Shown: positions 24,800-40,908 of the stretch, one piece after another
Layout of the letters: each line of letters starts with the position of its first letter
Numbering within the stretch: position 1 is the stretch's first letter
NCBI GenBank assembly: GCA_002224055.1
Contig: AZLU01000059.1
Location: 1-64,000 of the forward strand
Length of the DNA stretch: 64,000 nucleotides
From: Pezizomycotina sp. ARF18
Lineage: Eukaryota > Ascomycota
Reading direction: 5' to 3'
Program-made: the position numbers and the translations under genes
Notes under the pieces: model-generated
What the model saw: the letters and a program-made list of their open reading frames with translations, nothing else
Told to the model about the DNA's origin: nothing
Databases searched by the model: none

Positions 24800-27700
24800 T
24801 GACTTGAAACGCGTACGTACCTTGTTTCACGGAAATCGAAAACGAGTTTACAGTACTGAACAAACAGACCGTAATAAGAAGCGCGACGAGCTCCTTAGCT
24901 AGAATCGTAGCAGATGGAGTAGGTTCTACTGTAATCGGCGACAACTTAACGAGGTATAGAAATTCTTGCTCTGAATTTTGGATATTTTTTCGAAAGCTTG
25001 AAATCTGTATAGCAGAAGTGGTTGCCGACACAGCAGCAAACGAACACCCACGTGCAAAAAATCGGTATATTGGTAGAAAAAAAGAAAGATCAAAAGGTAT
25101 TAAAATGGATTAAAAGTTATATATGCTTTGAGGAAGATATGGGGAGCAAACTTTTGAATTATTAATATCTTTGAGGTTTCTTCTTTTGATTTGAATACTA
25201 AGGAGAGGACAGGGAGGAGAGGGTATATATGCTGTCTCCCGATGAAGCTATTCACACAATATCACTGAACGGTCTGGCCAAATTTCAGTGTTTTACTTTT
25301 CTTCTCTCGAATATTATATATATCCCTTTTTTCTTCTATTTAGTTTGTTCTCCCTTTCGGACCTTTTCTGCGAAGAGAATTAGTAGCAAAAGAGGTACTT
25401 GTAAACAAAATATTAAGGAATTAAATATTACGGGAAAAAACGGGTAAAACCAAAATAATGCACCTTTGACAAGCTAGATCCAGCAAATCTTGTGTTCTCC
25501 GGCGAAGGAATGAAAGCCCCACGAGGGAGCGAAAGAGGGGATGGGGGAGAGCTCATTATATAGCACACAAATTATCATAGTTAATATTGGGGGGGAACAG
25601 TAGTGGAACCAGTTTCCCAACTTCTCTTTTTCTTTTTTTTTTTTCTCTTTCACAAATCTAACGGGGAAATTCACTAAGGCAAGAATGAGCAGCTTTGCAG
25701 TAGGGTGAATCAGAACTTGAAGAAAAAGAAAGCAATTGGGACATTCTCCTCACCATCCATTTCGCAAAAAAAGCTGTTATATTCTTCCTTTATTTTCCCT
25801 CTTTCCTCTTTTCTTTTTTCTTTTATTCCCCTTGTCTTTTTGTTCTTTTTAAATGCTTTCTCCCCAATTCCCGAAAACGAATAGCAAAAAGAGAAAGAGA
25901 AGGAGCTTTCGCGGAGAAATCTCTGGAAAAAGCAAAGCTTTCCCAATATTAGACCCATGAATCTTGCTCTTGGCGAGTGTGGGTGAAGCTTCAAAAAAAA
26001 AAGGTGTGAATGAAAATGATTTTCGTTGGCCTAGTCCTCTTTCTCTGCAGCACGTCGGTACAGTCGCCTACGTCAGCAAATAGCAGCGCGACGTTCGTGT
26101 TTCTTGCACCAAACCTGCCTTCTGCAACGAGGTACCAATCAAACACGGGTGTTACCAGAAACGGTTCCAATGGTTCGCGTGGGATCGTGCAAAAATAAAA
26201 ACTATTGCTCGGAGTGTTCGGAGGCTCGAATGTAGCGCTTTGGCCTGCCTGCAAAACTCTTGCATATCGTCCACTCAAAAATCACATTGGTTGCAGGCCT
26301 TGCTTTTGACCAGAAATATAAATAATATATTTGAGGCTTTTTAACAACCTTTCGTTCCTTATCGCAAAAAGTTTTGGTGTGGCAGACCCTTCTTGACCCT
26401 CCTTGCTGTTTCCTCCCAAGTCTTCCCCCTCGATCGTCTTTTTTTTTTTTTTTTTTTTTTTTTGGTTTTTTTGGAGTAAGATTGCTGTAAGACATGCCGG
26501 AAAGAGCTATGTGATCAGGTTAATTGATCGACGCGTCAGGAGAACGCGTCCTTTCCAACACGGGCTCACGTGTGCCAATTTCCCTTATTCGCTAGCTTTG
26601 CAACGCCTGAAATTTGAGAAATTTCACGGCGTTTTACAGGGATTATTGTAAGAGCTATATTTGTCGTAAAAAACCGCGAGGAAGAAAAGGTTATTCTGCC
26701 GGGATGTTTTTTTTTTTTGCCTTCCTAACTTATCTATCTCTTCAGAAATAGTAGTGTAGTAGAAAAAGGCTGATGCGCGTAATTGGAAAGGATATACATC
26801 AACGGTCGCGCGGGGAAGCAATATTTTGGGATCCGAAAAGAACAAAGACAAAGGTTAGAAAAGTTATTGGAACGAAACGATTTGAATAGAAAACGTGGAT
26901 TATATTTGGTGGAGGACTGAGGTGTGGTGAATTCTTCCGTCTCTTACTGGTCGTCATGATGTTCGACTCTGAAGCGAGTAAGCTTTCGAAACCCCCCACT
27001 TCGGGTTTAGTGAACAAAAAAGAACAAAGGGAAAGAGGAAAACCTTTTTCTTAAAAAAAAAAAAAAGATCTACAAAACTTGGCCGGATAGGGGAATAAAG
27101 GGGAATAAAGGAGGGAAAAAGAACGAGTGTGGTGGGGAAAGGATTTGAACATGTGATTTCGCGTCGTGAATGAGTCGCGCGTCGCGTCTCCCTCCACTTC
27201 CCCGAAATTGTTGGCTGTGATAGTGCACTCTATTGTTTCGCGGCGATTTTCGACGGAATCCAGTTTTGATATTTTACCGTCGCCACACCTTTTTAACTCC
27301 TTTCTGCCTTGCTCACGTACCTGTGCTGTACTCTGTTCCCTCCCTTGTTGTACTCATTCCTTGATTCTAGGTACTTCTGAAGCTGGAGCTTGGACAGAGA
27401 GGATCGTCGATGTGATTTGAGTAACAACTTACGAGAAACTGGGATTCGAAATTATAATATCGCTCCCTGCTGCAAGTGGGGGCCACCGTAAGTAGGTAGT
27501 AGGGGATGAGAGTGTCTGAGTCGTATCGTTGGGAGATATAACCAATCTGCCGGCTGTTTAGATTTTCTATATCGCCATCGTCCAATCTCCCTCTGGCATA
27601 GAATATAGCAGGGGGTAGTCAAATAACGTTGAATATAGACATCTGAACGAACCAGAGCATCGGACGATCGTGAACCGTGAGTGCATCTGAACTAGATCAA

Positions 27701-29470
27701 AAATGGAAAAGTAATTAGTAGTACTCCTTCAGCCCAAAACAAAAGAAAGAAAAAAAAAAAAAAAAAAAAAACAGACCTTGTCACCTCGACTAATTTCCGG
27801 GAATTTGAATGTACTGCTCACGGACCTTCTGTGTACCTTTTGTGTACCTTAAAAAGCAAAAGTTGTCCGTTGGTGGAAGTTTTGCTTTTTGAGGATGTAT
27901 CATGGAGGGTTTTCTTGTATTTTTTCTTCTTCATCCCACCATGCATGCTGCTCCCACCACACCACTCTTGCATGTCTCAACCAAAAAAAAAAAAAAAAAA
28001 AATGCGACTGGATGCAAGTCTTCCCCTCTTGCCCCCCCTTGGCTTGTCGTCCAAGCGCTCGTATTGAGGCGCTCTTTGGACGAGTGCTAGAAATAGGGCT
28101 GCCCCACCTCCTGCTCGAGAGGCATCCAGCGGCGTTCGTTCGTCGATCGGTGATCCCCAGAAGCACTGGGAATTGTTTCCAATCCACGGCTTACCTGATA
28201 ATTAGTGGCCAGTGATAATGCGGGAAAAGCGCCTCCCGGGCACCAACAAGGTCGGCCGCTCGTGGTAGGGAAACGGTGTGTGCCCACGGAGTTTGAGAAA
28301 AAACAGCTGTGATTAAAAAAAAAAAAAGTTAGGATGCATTAGCCAACAGTTTCCGACATTAAATCTGGCAGGGAGAGCAAGAGAAGCAGAATGAAGAGGG
28401 GATTGGTTCGGATATGTTTTGATCGGCGACTTTGCAGGAGCTAAAGGAATTGACCAATAAGAGGCTATCAGATAAGAACAGGGAGACGTCAGAAGGCAGA
28501 AATGGTTCCATGTATAAATATAATATATCAATTACTTACCCAAAGTAGAAATGTGATTGAGGCATTGCGAAAAGATGTGCCTGAATTGCAAAAACTTGGA
28601 TGGTGGACCCGTAAACTTGGGAACGTCCTTCCGACGCAAAAGAATGATTTCCAACGTTCCCGTAACCTTGAGGCAGTTAGTAGGGTGTGTGATGGCCAAA
28701 ATATTACATTAGCTTCTGTAGTTTTGTTGCGATAGCAGGGGGGGGGGGGGTATATAACGCTTGACGGAGATGGATGATCAAAGGAGTAGGAGGATGAGAG
28801 GAGTTCCCCTTCTAAGGAAATATTATCGTAGTGGTACTAGCGTTCTTCTGATAAGAGAAAAAAAAAAAATTTTTTTTTGGCAGGCGTCGAGCCCTACTGC
28901 AATATCCTTAACATCGAAGCTACAATTTTAACAATATCGAACATGTATTTATTGATTTCTTCCCGTTAGAACTGTAGAGCAAAGAGTTGTATACGAGACA
29001 AGGCTATTATTATTGAGCTACTACACGAAACAGACTTGGAATTACAGCCGACATATCACTCCACTCAGTTGCTCAGATAGTCTATTTGTAGTCATTAGAG
29101 AGCTTTAAATTAGATATTAAATAATTACACCTGAAGGGTAAGAGCGTTACGTTACTCGTATATGTGTGTAGGTGCATCATAGCATGTATAAACTGCTACT
29201 AGTAAGTAAGTACTTTACAAAGCTGCATTCATGTTTTCGTTAAACAAAGCCAAAAAGCAAACAAGCTACAAATCCCACCCGGTCCAAAAAAAAAAAAAAA
29301 AAAAAAAAAGCTCTCAATGAAATATGGATATCCTAGGCAAAAACACTAAACCACACCGTCGAAACGCGCCTGGAATACTCACACCACACCTGACGTTTAA
29401 GCAGAATACTAACGAGCTTAGAACGTTACATATTTGAACACGGCTGGAGTGAAACCTTCAAAAGCCTTCA
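24800..29470. other. Gene-poor region
   Basis: Possible exon on the minus strand at 25031-24826 (SATTSAIQISSFRKNIQNSE ... SISVKQ, then a GTACGT donor) of unknown affiliation. The remainder contains homopolymers (T near 26440-26463, A near 27750-27771 and 29286-29308, a G tract near 28739-28750) and short frames only. Confidence 0.45.
26010..26198 (+). CDS. Candidate small secreted peptide (speculative)
   Basis: A 62-codon ORF whose first ATG follows directly on an in-frame TGA, so the start is defined. It begins MKMIFVGLVLFLCSTSVQS, a convincing signal-peptide-like segment, followed by a Ser/Thr/Asn-rich mature part without Cys. A 95-codon frame on the other strand overlaps it. Short ORFs of this kind also arise by chance, so evidence is weak. 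Confidence 0.2.
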   Translation: MKMIFVGLVLFLCSTSVQSPTSANSSATFVFLAPNLPSATRYQSNTGVTRNGSNGSRGIVQK

Positions 29471-29477
29471 TGTGTTT

Positions 29478-32314
29478 TTAGAACTCATGGCTGACCAGCC
29501 GTGGCGGTTGGCGCAGGCTGCGTGGCTTGCCTTGGCCGCCGATACTTGACCTCGCCTCAAGGTCCCCATCGCGGTCGATTTCGCGGACTTCCCTCAGGTC
29601 CATCCTCCTCTTCCAAAAGTAGAAGCCGAAGCACAGCATCGTCGTCGGTATAGTCAAGACGATCCACAGCCACACGTTGCCGGCTTTTTTGAGGAATGCG
29701 TTGTCTGATGTTGTGAAGAACGGTGTTGCAAGGAGCGCCTGAGAGATGGAAATTCATTTAACAAATGTTTTCCAACACGAAATATACTTGGAAATTTGGA
29801 AGTTACTTACAGCGAAAGTTGCCCGGGAAGGAAGGCCATTACAACTATAGCAATCTGTGCGACGAGAATATGTTATTAGTAATTTGTAAGAATATATATG
29901 CCTGTAAGCTTCGCGAGGACATACCGTTTTCATAGAAATGCTATCCTTTAGCGTTTCTTCGGTGAGCTTCTGCGCGCTCCGTGCCATCCGTTGCGCCACT
30001 TTGGTTTCTTCTTGCGTAGCCTTCAGTAGGTGTTGCATTTGGAGTCCGTTTAATACTGTACGGGACGCTAGTATTAGCATATGAGCCAGAATAATGTTCC
30101 AGATTCCGAGATTTTACCTTGAGCACGTTCATTTACAACCCTGATATTATTAAACAGCTACAAATATAAGTTTTGTTAGCAATGGATAAAATATTTCATC
30201 AAGGTAAAGGGGTTTCTAGCTCTAACTCACCAGTGCCGAGATATTCTCAGTCTTATGTTGCAGCTCCCCTCGGAACAGCTCTAGAGCCTTGGCCTGGGCA
30301 AGTGTCTGTAGAAGACCTCGTTTGATCCGTTCGTCATCGCCAATCAAAGCATCTCCGACTCTTATCTTCTGCACGCCGTGTCTCGGATTTCTTATGGCTT
30401 GGAAGAAGTTTTGGTGCTCATCGAGAATGAACTGCGTCGTTTCCTGTAATACGCGATTTCCGAACTGAAGCGTTGGAGGTGTGCGGACATGCAATGCAGA
30501 GCCTTATTGATGTTATTGTTGAACTCGGTGTGACGCTCGGAGTCGACGGCGTCTGCGTTGTCTATTTGACCTTGCAGTGATCTCTCCTAATATTATAATA
30601 AGTTCTATTAATTGAATGTTTATTTGCACGTTTACTTCCAAGGAAATCCTTACATGTTCAATTAACTGCTCGTTGAAGCTCCGCAGGCAATTATTCCACC
30701 ACCTGATAATGCTACTCAAATATATCAAGTGGATAAAAAAGGGGTCATCCTCCGCTTTCGACGCCGGTTATGGTCGAGGCTCTCTTTGACCCGGTTCTGT
30801 AGCTGTCGACATCTTATGCCACTTGCCATCCAGAAAGTTGACGCACATGGCCGCCACCGATCTTGTTTGTACGTTGTACTGGAAGAACAGTCCGATCTGG
30901 CTGCCGCGGATGTCAATCTTGGCATCTGGTAGGTGCAAGAAGTGGGAGGGATTCATTTGGTTATTGCGGGGTGACTTCTGGCGTGCTCTCCTGTTTTAGT
31001 GCAGTCGAACGAAACCCGAATTGGTATCATATACCAGAGGTCTATCGTATGGGTGTAGTGAGCATCCGGTGGCGATAGGTTGTTTATCGAAGAACAAGTA
31101 GATTTATCGGTACTACATACCGTATGTCAAGCCTTCATGAGGACCGTTTTCGTGAACTCTCGTACCGCGGCCACTACTACATCGTACCGAGTTCAGTATA
31201 ATTTTCATTCCCTCCACGAAACAGTAGTATATACCCAAAAAAAATTATCAAATGATACTTACCCGAGGTTAAAGTTGGTCACCATCTCATTTACAATGCA
31301 GGAGGAACTTCGTAGCATGATAGTAAAGCCCTGAAGGCGGTGGCGATATCCGTAGCCTTTAGGATCCGCTGGAGGTGGTTCTGGTTGTTTTTGAGCAGGT
31401 ATCGATTTATAAAACTAAACAAAAGAAAAGGCTTAGGTTAGAATTTGAACTAAACCTCAAGATCTCTCTATAAATGGCATGGATAGTGTACAAAAGCCGA
31501 TACGCCTTGACTCTCCGTGGGACAGTCTGTGGGACACGTTAGTAGGCGCACGGATATAATGCCTTTCAGGACGGATGAGAGTAGGTGTCAAATACCGAAG
31601 TCATTTCAATGATATTTTCCTGGTCCCATGTTTGCTCCTCGAGGTCTAAGGAAACACTCAACAGTCAATACATATCTCAAAGATTCCATTTTCTTCAATG
31701 CCATCCATATATATCTGGAAAATCGAGAATATACGAACTGGATACCCGCTCGTCGCACTGAACAACATTGACAACCGTATCCTCGCTTAAGAAATGCTTC
31801 TCGAAATTCCTCAGCGACGAAGCGATCTCATCTCCTTGTTCACTAGATTGCCAAGTTAGCGAGGAATGGACGATTGAGCAAGGCTATGTAATTCTCCGAA
31901 GCGATATATGACAATGGAACCTTGCTTACATATCTGGCATGTAAGTCCGTAAGTGAAACGGATACCGCACGGAGATTGGCCGGATCGCCGCGGCTGGTGT
32001 TGGCGTACTAGAGATACCTGTCGCTGCGGCGGCGCGGAAGTGGTGTCGATGCTCGCAGTAACCGCTTGCGTACCGGGATCCGAACTCACGCGGTGGTGCC
32101 TCGAACTGCGCCGCGGCGGGATATCCTGTTCGACATCTAGCAAAATGATGTTCTAACGCAGTTGTAAGCATATATTTCCGAAATGGGCTTGACCGGCGAC
32201 GAAAATGCACGTTATCAGTATTAGACATACGTCGGCACCAGACCCGGGTATTGCTAAGAACGAAATATCGCCCTCGCGCTCGCGCGGCGCAGATGCGGTC
32301 GATGATTCTGCCAT
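29478..32314 (-). CDS. CorA-like divalent cation transporter family protein
   Basis: Multi-exon minus-strand gene. Exon 1 (32314-32231) starts MAESSTASAPREREGDISF, and a GTATGT donor splices it to exon 2 (32152-31930). Further exons give a cytosolic domain, including LRNFEKHFLSEDTVVNVVQ, DIRGSQIGLFFQYNVQTRS, ADAVDSERHTEFNNNINKAL and FFQAIRNPRHGVQKIRVGD. The C-terminal part carries the family hallmark: a coiled helix (EETKVAQRMARSAQKLTEET), KDSISMKT, then a first membrane segment ending FLPG, ALLATPFFTTSDNAFL, a second segment VWLWIVLTIPTTMLCFGFYF, and a basic tail to TAA 29478. This is the layout of the fungal CorA-like (Mg2+ transporter superfamily) group, with two C-terminal membrane helices. 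The bacterial GMN motif is absent at the expected loop, as in many fungal relatives, so transport is uncertain. One-base breaks occur, for example near 29820 and 30500. Confidence 0.75.
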
Positions 32315-32319
32315 TCGCT

Positions 32320-37283
<4,964 letters not shown>

Positions 37284-37289
37284 TCACTG

Positions 37290-38559
37290 ATTCTGTTCAC
37301 TTCCCTGTCGATATCTGGATGCCTTATGCGACTACGTACCTTTTTTTACTCTCGGTTAAGAAATGCTACTTAACGCCAGTCATGGTAATGTGAAGAACTC
37401 GCCTCGGGAAGCAAACAAGGCGAGCGAAACGAAGGAAAGAACTGTTAAGTCTCATGTCGGGTGGATTTGGGTTTTCTGGTTTCGTTTTTTTTGTGGTGTT
37501 ATCCCCCTCCCTTCTCTAGTACTACTTTGTCATCGAGCTACCTAGCTATCTCTTTGATTTTTAATGGTTTCCAATTCTTGACGTATTATATTACATTTCA
37601 AATCTCTGCCCACATACAGCCTTCCATTCGTCTCTAACTCGGTTCTTTGCCCTTACAGCTTCCCATAATAATAAAATCTAGACGTCGTTTCTTTTAATCA
37701 CTATCAAGACCCATTTGAGCACGTTACTCCTGCCTACTGCCATTGTTTATCATTGTAACAAGGAATTTTTTTTTTCTTTCTTTTCATTTATTATGTGGTT
37801 ATACGGGCTGCGCGGGGATTTTGTGTTTGATTTATATCATATAGAATTTGGGAAGTGTCTCTTCCGATCTAGGCTAGAGCATGTATGAGAGGTCTCGAGT
37901 CTCCCTGTTCTAGCAGGTTTATAATCCCTAGTTGGGATACACTCCAGGTATCATCCACTTAGGGATGAGAGGTGTCTATACCACCACTTGAACAAGTACA
38001 GATGTCTCCAAGATTGCTCGGTTGTTTCCTTCCAAGAGATACTAGTCTATACGCATGACCACGCCCTCACCAAGGCCGTTTCTGACTTTGATCACTCGCT
38101 TTTCTTTTATCCTTCTCTTTTGAGTTGTTTGTCTGTACAAGTATATATGATATCGTCCGTCATCTTTGCCATTTGTCGCGTTATGGTCATTTGCTCGCTT
38201 TCTACGGTAGTTTGTCTTCTCCTTAGATTTTTGCAGTGGCATGTTTAAACCGTCGTCTCAAGCTTCACACTGTTTGTCCTGTCCATATAAATAGCCCAAT
38301 TCCAATATTCGCTTTTTTTTTTTCGAATATACACTTTGAGCTCTGGCCCTGCATGATTTACCTACTCCTATTTATACATATTTTTAGTAATTATATCGCA
38401 TATAGTCGAAGTACATATTTTATATACTAAGTATATATATATATTTACTTACTACTATATTTCTATACTACTGCTAAGTACTTATGCCACCACTAGCCGG
38501 CACTCGCTTGGCCCAATTCATGAGCGGTGAAGTTGACAAAAACTTTTAGTACCAGTATG
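37290..38559. other. CDC42 3' region and intergenic
   Basis: No gene is supported. Contains the putative CDC42 3' UTR, a 16-base stretch at 37855-37870 resembling the end of an Illumina adapter, and a TATATA-rich segment near 38430-38445. Confidence 0.5.
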
Positions 38560-38580
38560 TCACGTGATATATATATATAG
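38560..38580 (+). promoter_or_regulatory. CACGTG E-box next to a TATA box, IWR1 promoter
   Basis: TCACGTGA, a palindromic bHLH site of the Cbf1/Pho4 class, is followed immediately by TATATATATATA. It lies 340-360 bases upstream of the IWR1 ATG and points towards it, followed by a pyrimidine-rich leader. Binding by a bHLH factor is inferred from the motif only. Confidence 0.5.
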
Positions 38581-38921
38581 CCTCTCTTTTTTTCCTTTGC
38601 TCTCTTTAAGCTTCCACCCACTGTTTTCCTCTCCCCGCATAAAAGGAATCTAAAGCAACAAGAAGCGCTCAGCCAAAAACCAAGCACCGAGCTCTAACGT
38701 CAACAATCTAAGGACGAGGAGAAAGGACAGCAGCGGAAGAAGAATCTTTGTCTCCAGTTGCTACTTCTTTTACACTTATTAGATGCATCATATATCTATC
38801 TGAGCTGTCAGTCTGCTTTCTTGCTGCTCAATTCTCGCCAATCCCTGAACGATTCCAACAGGCAAATCCTTGAGAGGCTTTACATCTTATCCGAGATATT
38901 CAGCAGAAAAGAACAGGCACA

Positions 38922-40908
38922 ATGTCCTCTTCATCAGCCGTTTCTCTCCCTCCCCACAGTATTCGGGTAAAGCGGCAGAGGACAGATGACCCTGTCCCCG
39001 CTTTGTGTAAGCTTGATTAAAGTTCCCTTCTCGTCTTTCTTATTCTTTCTTAGCTCCCCCGCTGGTATTCTCACTGGCTCGAAAGATATTGCTCGTTGTT
39101 GCCTTTAAATTCGTAACATCAAGGCTCCGATCGTTCTTGAACCAGGTCCATTGACGGTCATTCTCACTTTTTATCTTCCTTTTTCAGATATCGAAAATGC
39201 CAAGCGTCGAAGGTTATCTAAGGAGTTCGTTTTTCGTCTCGCTCGCACCGTCGACAGCCCCGTTGGGGACGGAAGTTCCACCTTCACCCAAAAAGACAGA
39301 ACCATCCATCCCCCGCGGCCGTTCGGCTACCGAATCGTCCGCTACCGCCTCTGACCTGAAGGATGCTGCCGCCGCTGCCGCTACCGTGATATCGCCGACG
39401 TCATCGGACGCAATGGCTATATCCCCACACTACCCACCCCGGCGGAGCCGCAACCGCCGTCGCCGCGAAGGCCGAGAACGAAGACGTCCAAGCCGCAAAG
39501 GCTGCGGGCTCGAGACTGCAGCGGCCGCAGACGCCGACGCCTATGGTGAAGACGGCGGGCAACAGACGCGAAGGGCAAGAGCATGGATCCGGACCTGCTC
39601 AGCCCCGGTACGAGGACGGAGATCCGCCGTTTCACTTGTCAAGCGCGTCAAGCTGGACCCTTGTGGCCACAGCGCTTCCAGCAGTAGCCTCAGCGGCGCC
39701 AGCGGTAGCAGCAGCAGTAATAAGAAGAGACCGCAACGTCATCAGCGTGTTCATGGAAGGTCCGGGCGAGTTACGAAGAAGCGCAGCCTCGGGAGGATGG
39801 AGTACTTAAGGGCGGCCGCGATCCGTCGGGCGTAGAAGGCGAAGCTGTCCCCGCTGCTGCCGGAACGCCGACTATAAAGCTTACCGGAGTTGATGACGAT
39901 AAGAGGAAGCCGAGGACGCACCCGATGGAGAAGGCTCTGTGGGAGCAGAGGAAAAGTAGGGAGCATTCGAGGTCTAGAGACGCCGAGGGCGGCGGAAGCG
40001 CGTACTACACTCCACAGGAACGAAAGGACGAATGGGCTCTGGAAACGGACGAATTGACGCAGCAGTTGCAGGCCATGGTGATGGATTACATCTCAAACCA
40101 GCCCGGTATAGAGAAGTTGGCTCCTACCGGTCAGAGCCCCTCGCCCGCGCCGAGGAAGAAGACGCCTTCGCCTTCGGCGGCAGCGAGAGCGAAAGAAACC
40201 GCGTCACAGAACAATGCCGTCATTGCCGATGGAGGCAATGCCGCTGCTAAACGGTTGATACTTCTGGTTCCAAGTTGCCGCTTGACGATGCAGGTTTAGA
40301 TAGCTCTATGATGATCGATCCAGCAGCCGCCAATGCAGTAGATGCCAATGATCCCAGCGCTCTCCTCGACGACGCAGAAGGGACTGGTATACGATGTCTA
40401 CGTCCGCGAGGAGCTCAAGCCGGAAGTTGACGACAAGGGAGAGCTTATAAGGGCCGATGAAGACTACGGCGTACTTGTGTACGTATTCGCTTTCAATTCT
40501 AAATTTCGACAAATGGCAACTAACTTTGTTTCTACAATAGCATATCAAACTCGGACGACGAAGAGTGGTGGTACGATCAAGATGACGAAGACAGCGACAA
40601 AGTATTCGGCAGCGATGATGAGGACAGCAATGGTAAAGACCCGTCCTTCTTTCAAGATATCACAAAAGCTAATTCTCATTATAACAGCGGAGGATTATCA
40701 CACGAACGACTACCCGGATGAAGAAGAGGATGATTCCAATGAGGATAACGACTACTACGAAGGTTTCCAGCCTCGCAGATTCACCACCACCAAGGATGGC
40801 AGGAGGATCACACACCCCGACGATGAAGAATATGACCTCAACGACGCTGACGATGAGAGCGACAGTAACGATGAGCTACTACAAAGTCGTATGCGTTTTC
40901 AAATTTAA
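38922..40908 (+). CDS. iwr1: Iwr1-family RNA polymerase II import/assembly factor
   Basis: Iwr1 binds assembled RNA polymerase II and guides its import into the nucleus. The start MSSSSAVSLPPHSIRVKRQR plus TDDPVPAL is the conserved Iwr1 N-terminus. A GTAAGC intron (39007-39187) leads to YIENAKRRRLSKEFVFRLAR. A long Ala/Ser/Pro-rich linker follows, then RRFHLSS, then DEWALETDELTQQLQAMVMD and YDVYVREELKPE. Introns 40479-40540 and 40633-40687 join VLVISNSDDEEWWYDQDDED to the signature NAEDYHTNDYPDEEE, followed by an acidic tail. At least four to five single-base indels occur in exon 2 (for example an extra G near 39270 and a missing C near 39632). The last intron is uncertain: a GTATGC donor at 40890 with an acceptor near 40977 would move the stop to about 41064. 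The gene lies downstream of CDC42 on the same strand with its own promoter. Confidence 0.9.

Noticed and set aside
27125-27205. TGTTCAAATCC and a GGGG/CCCC pairing on the minus strand, possible tRNA
   Set aside because: The T stem pairs at only 3 of 5 positions, acceptor geometry is wrong and there is no A-box.
39417-39635. Minus-strand ORF inside IWR1
   Set aside because: Antisense shadow of the GC-rich Ala/Ser/Arg linker of IWR1.
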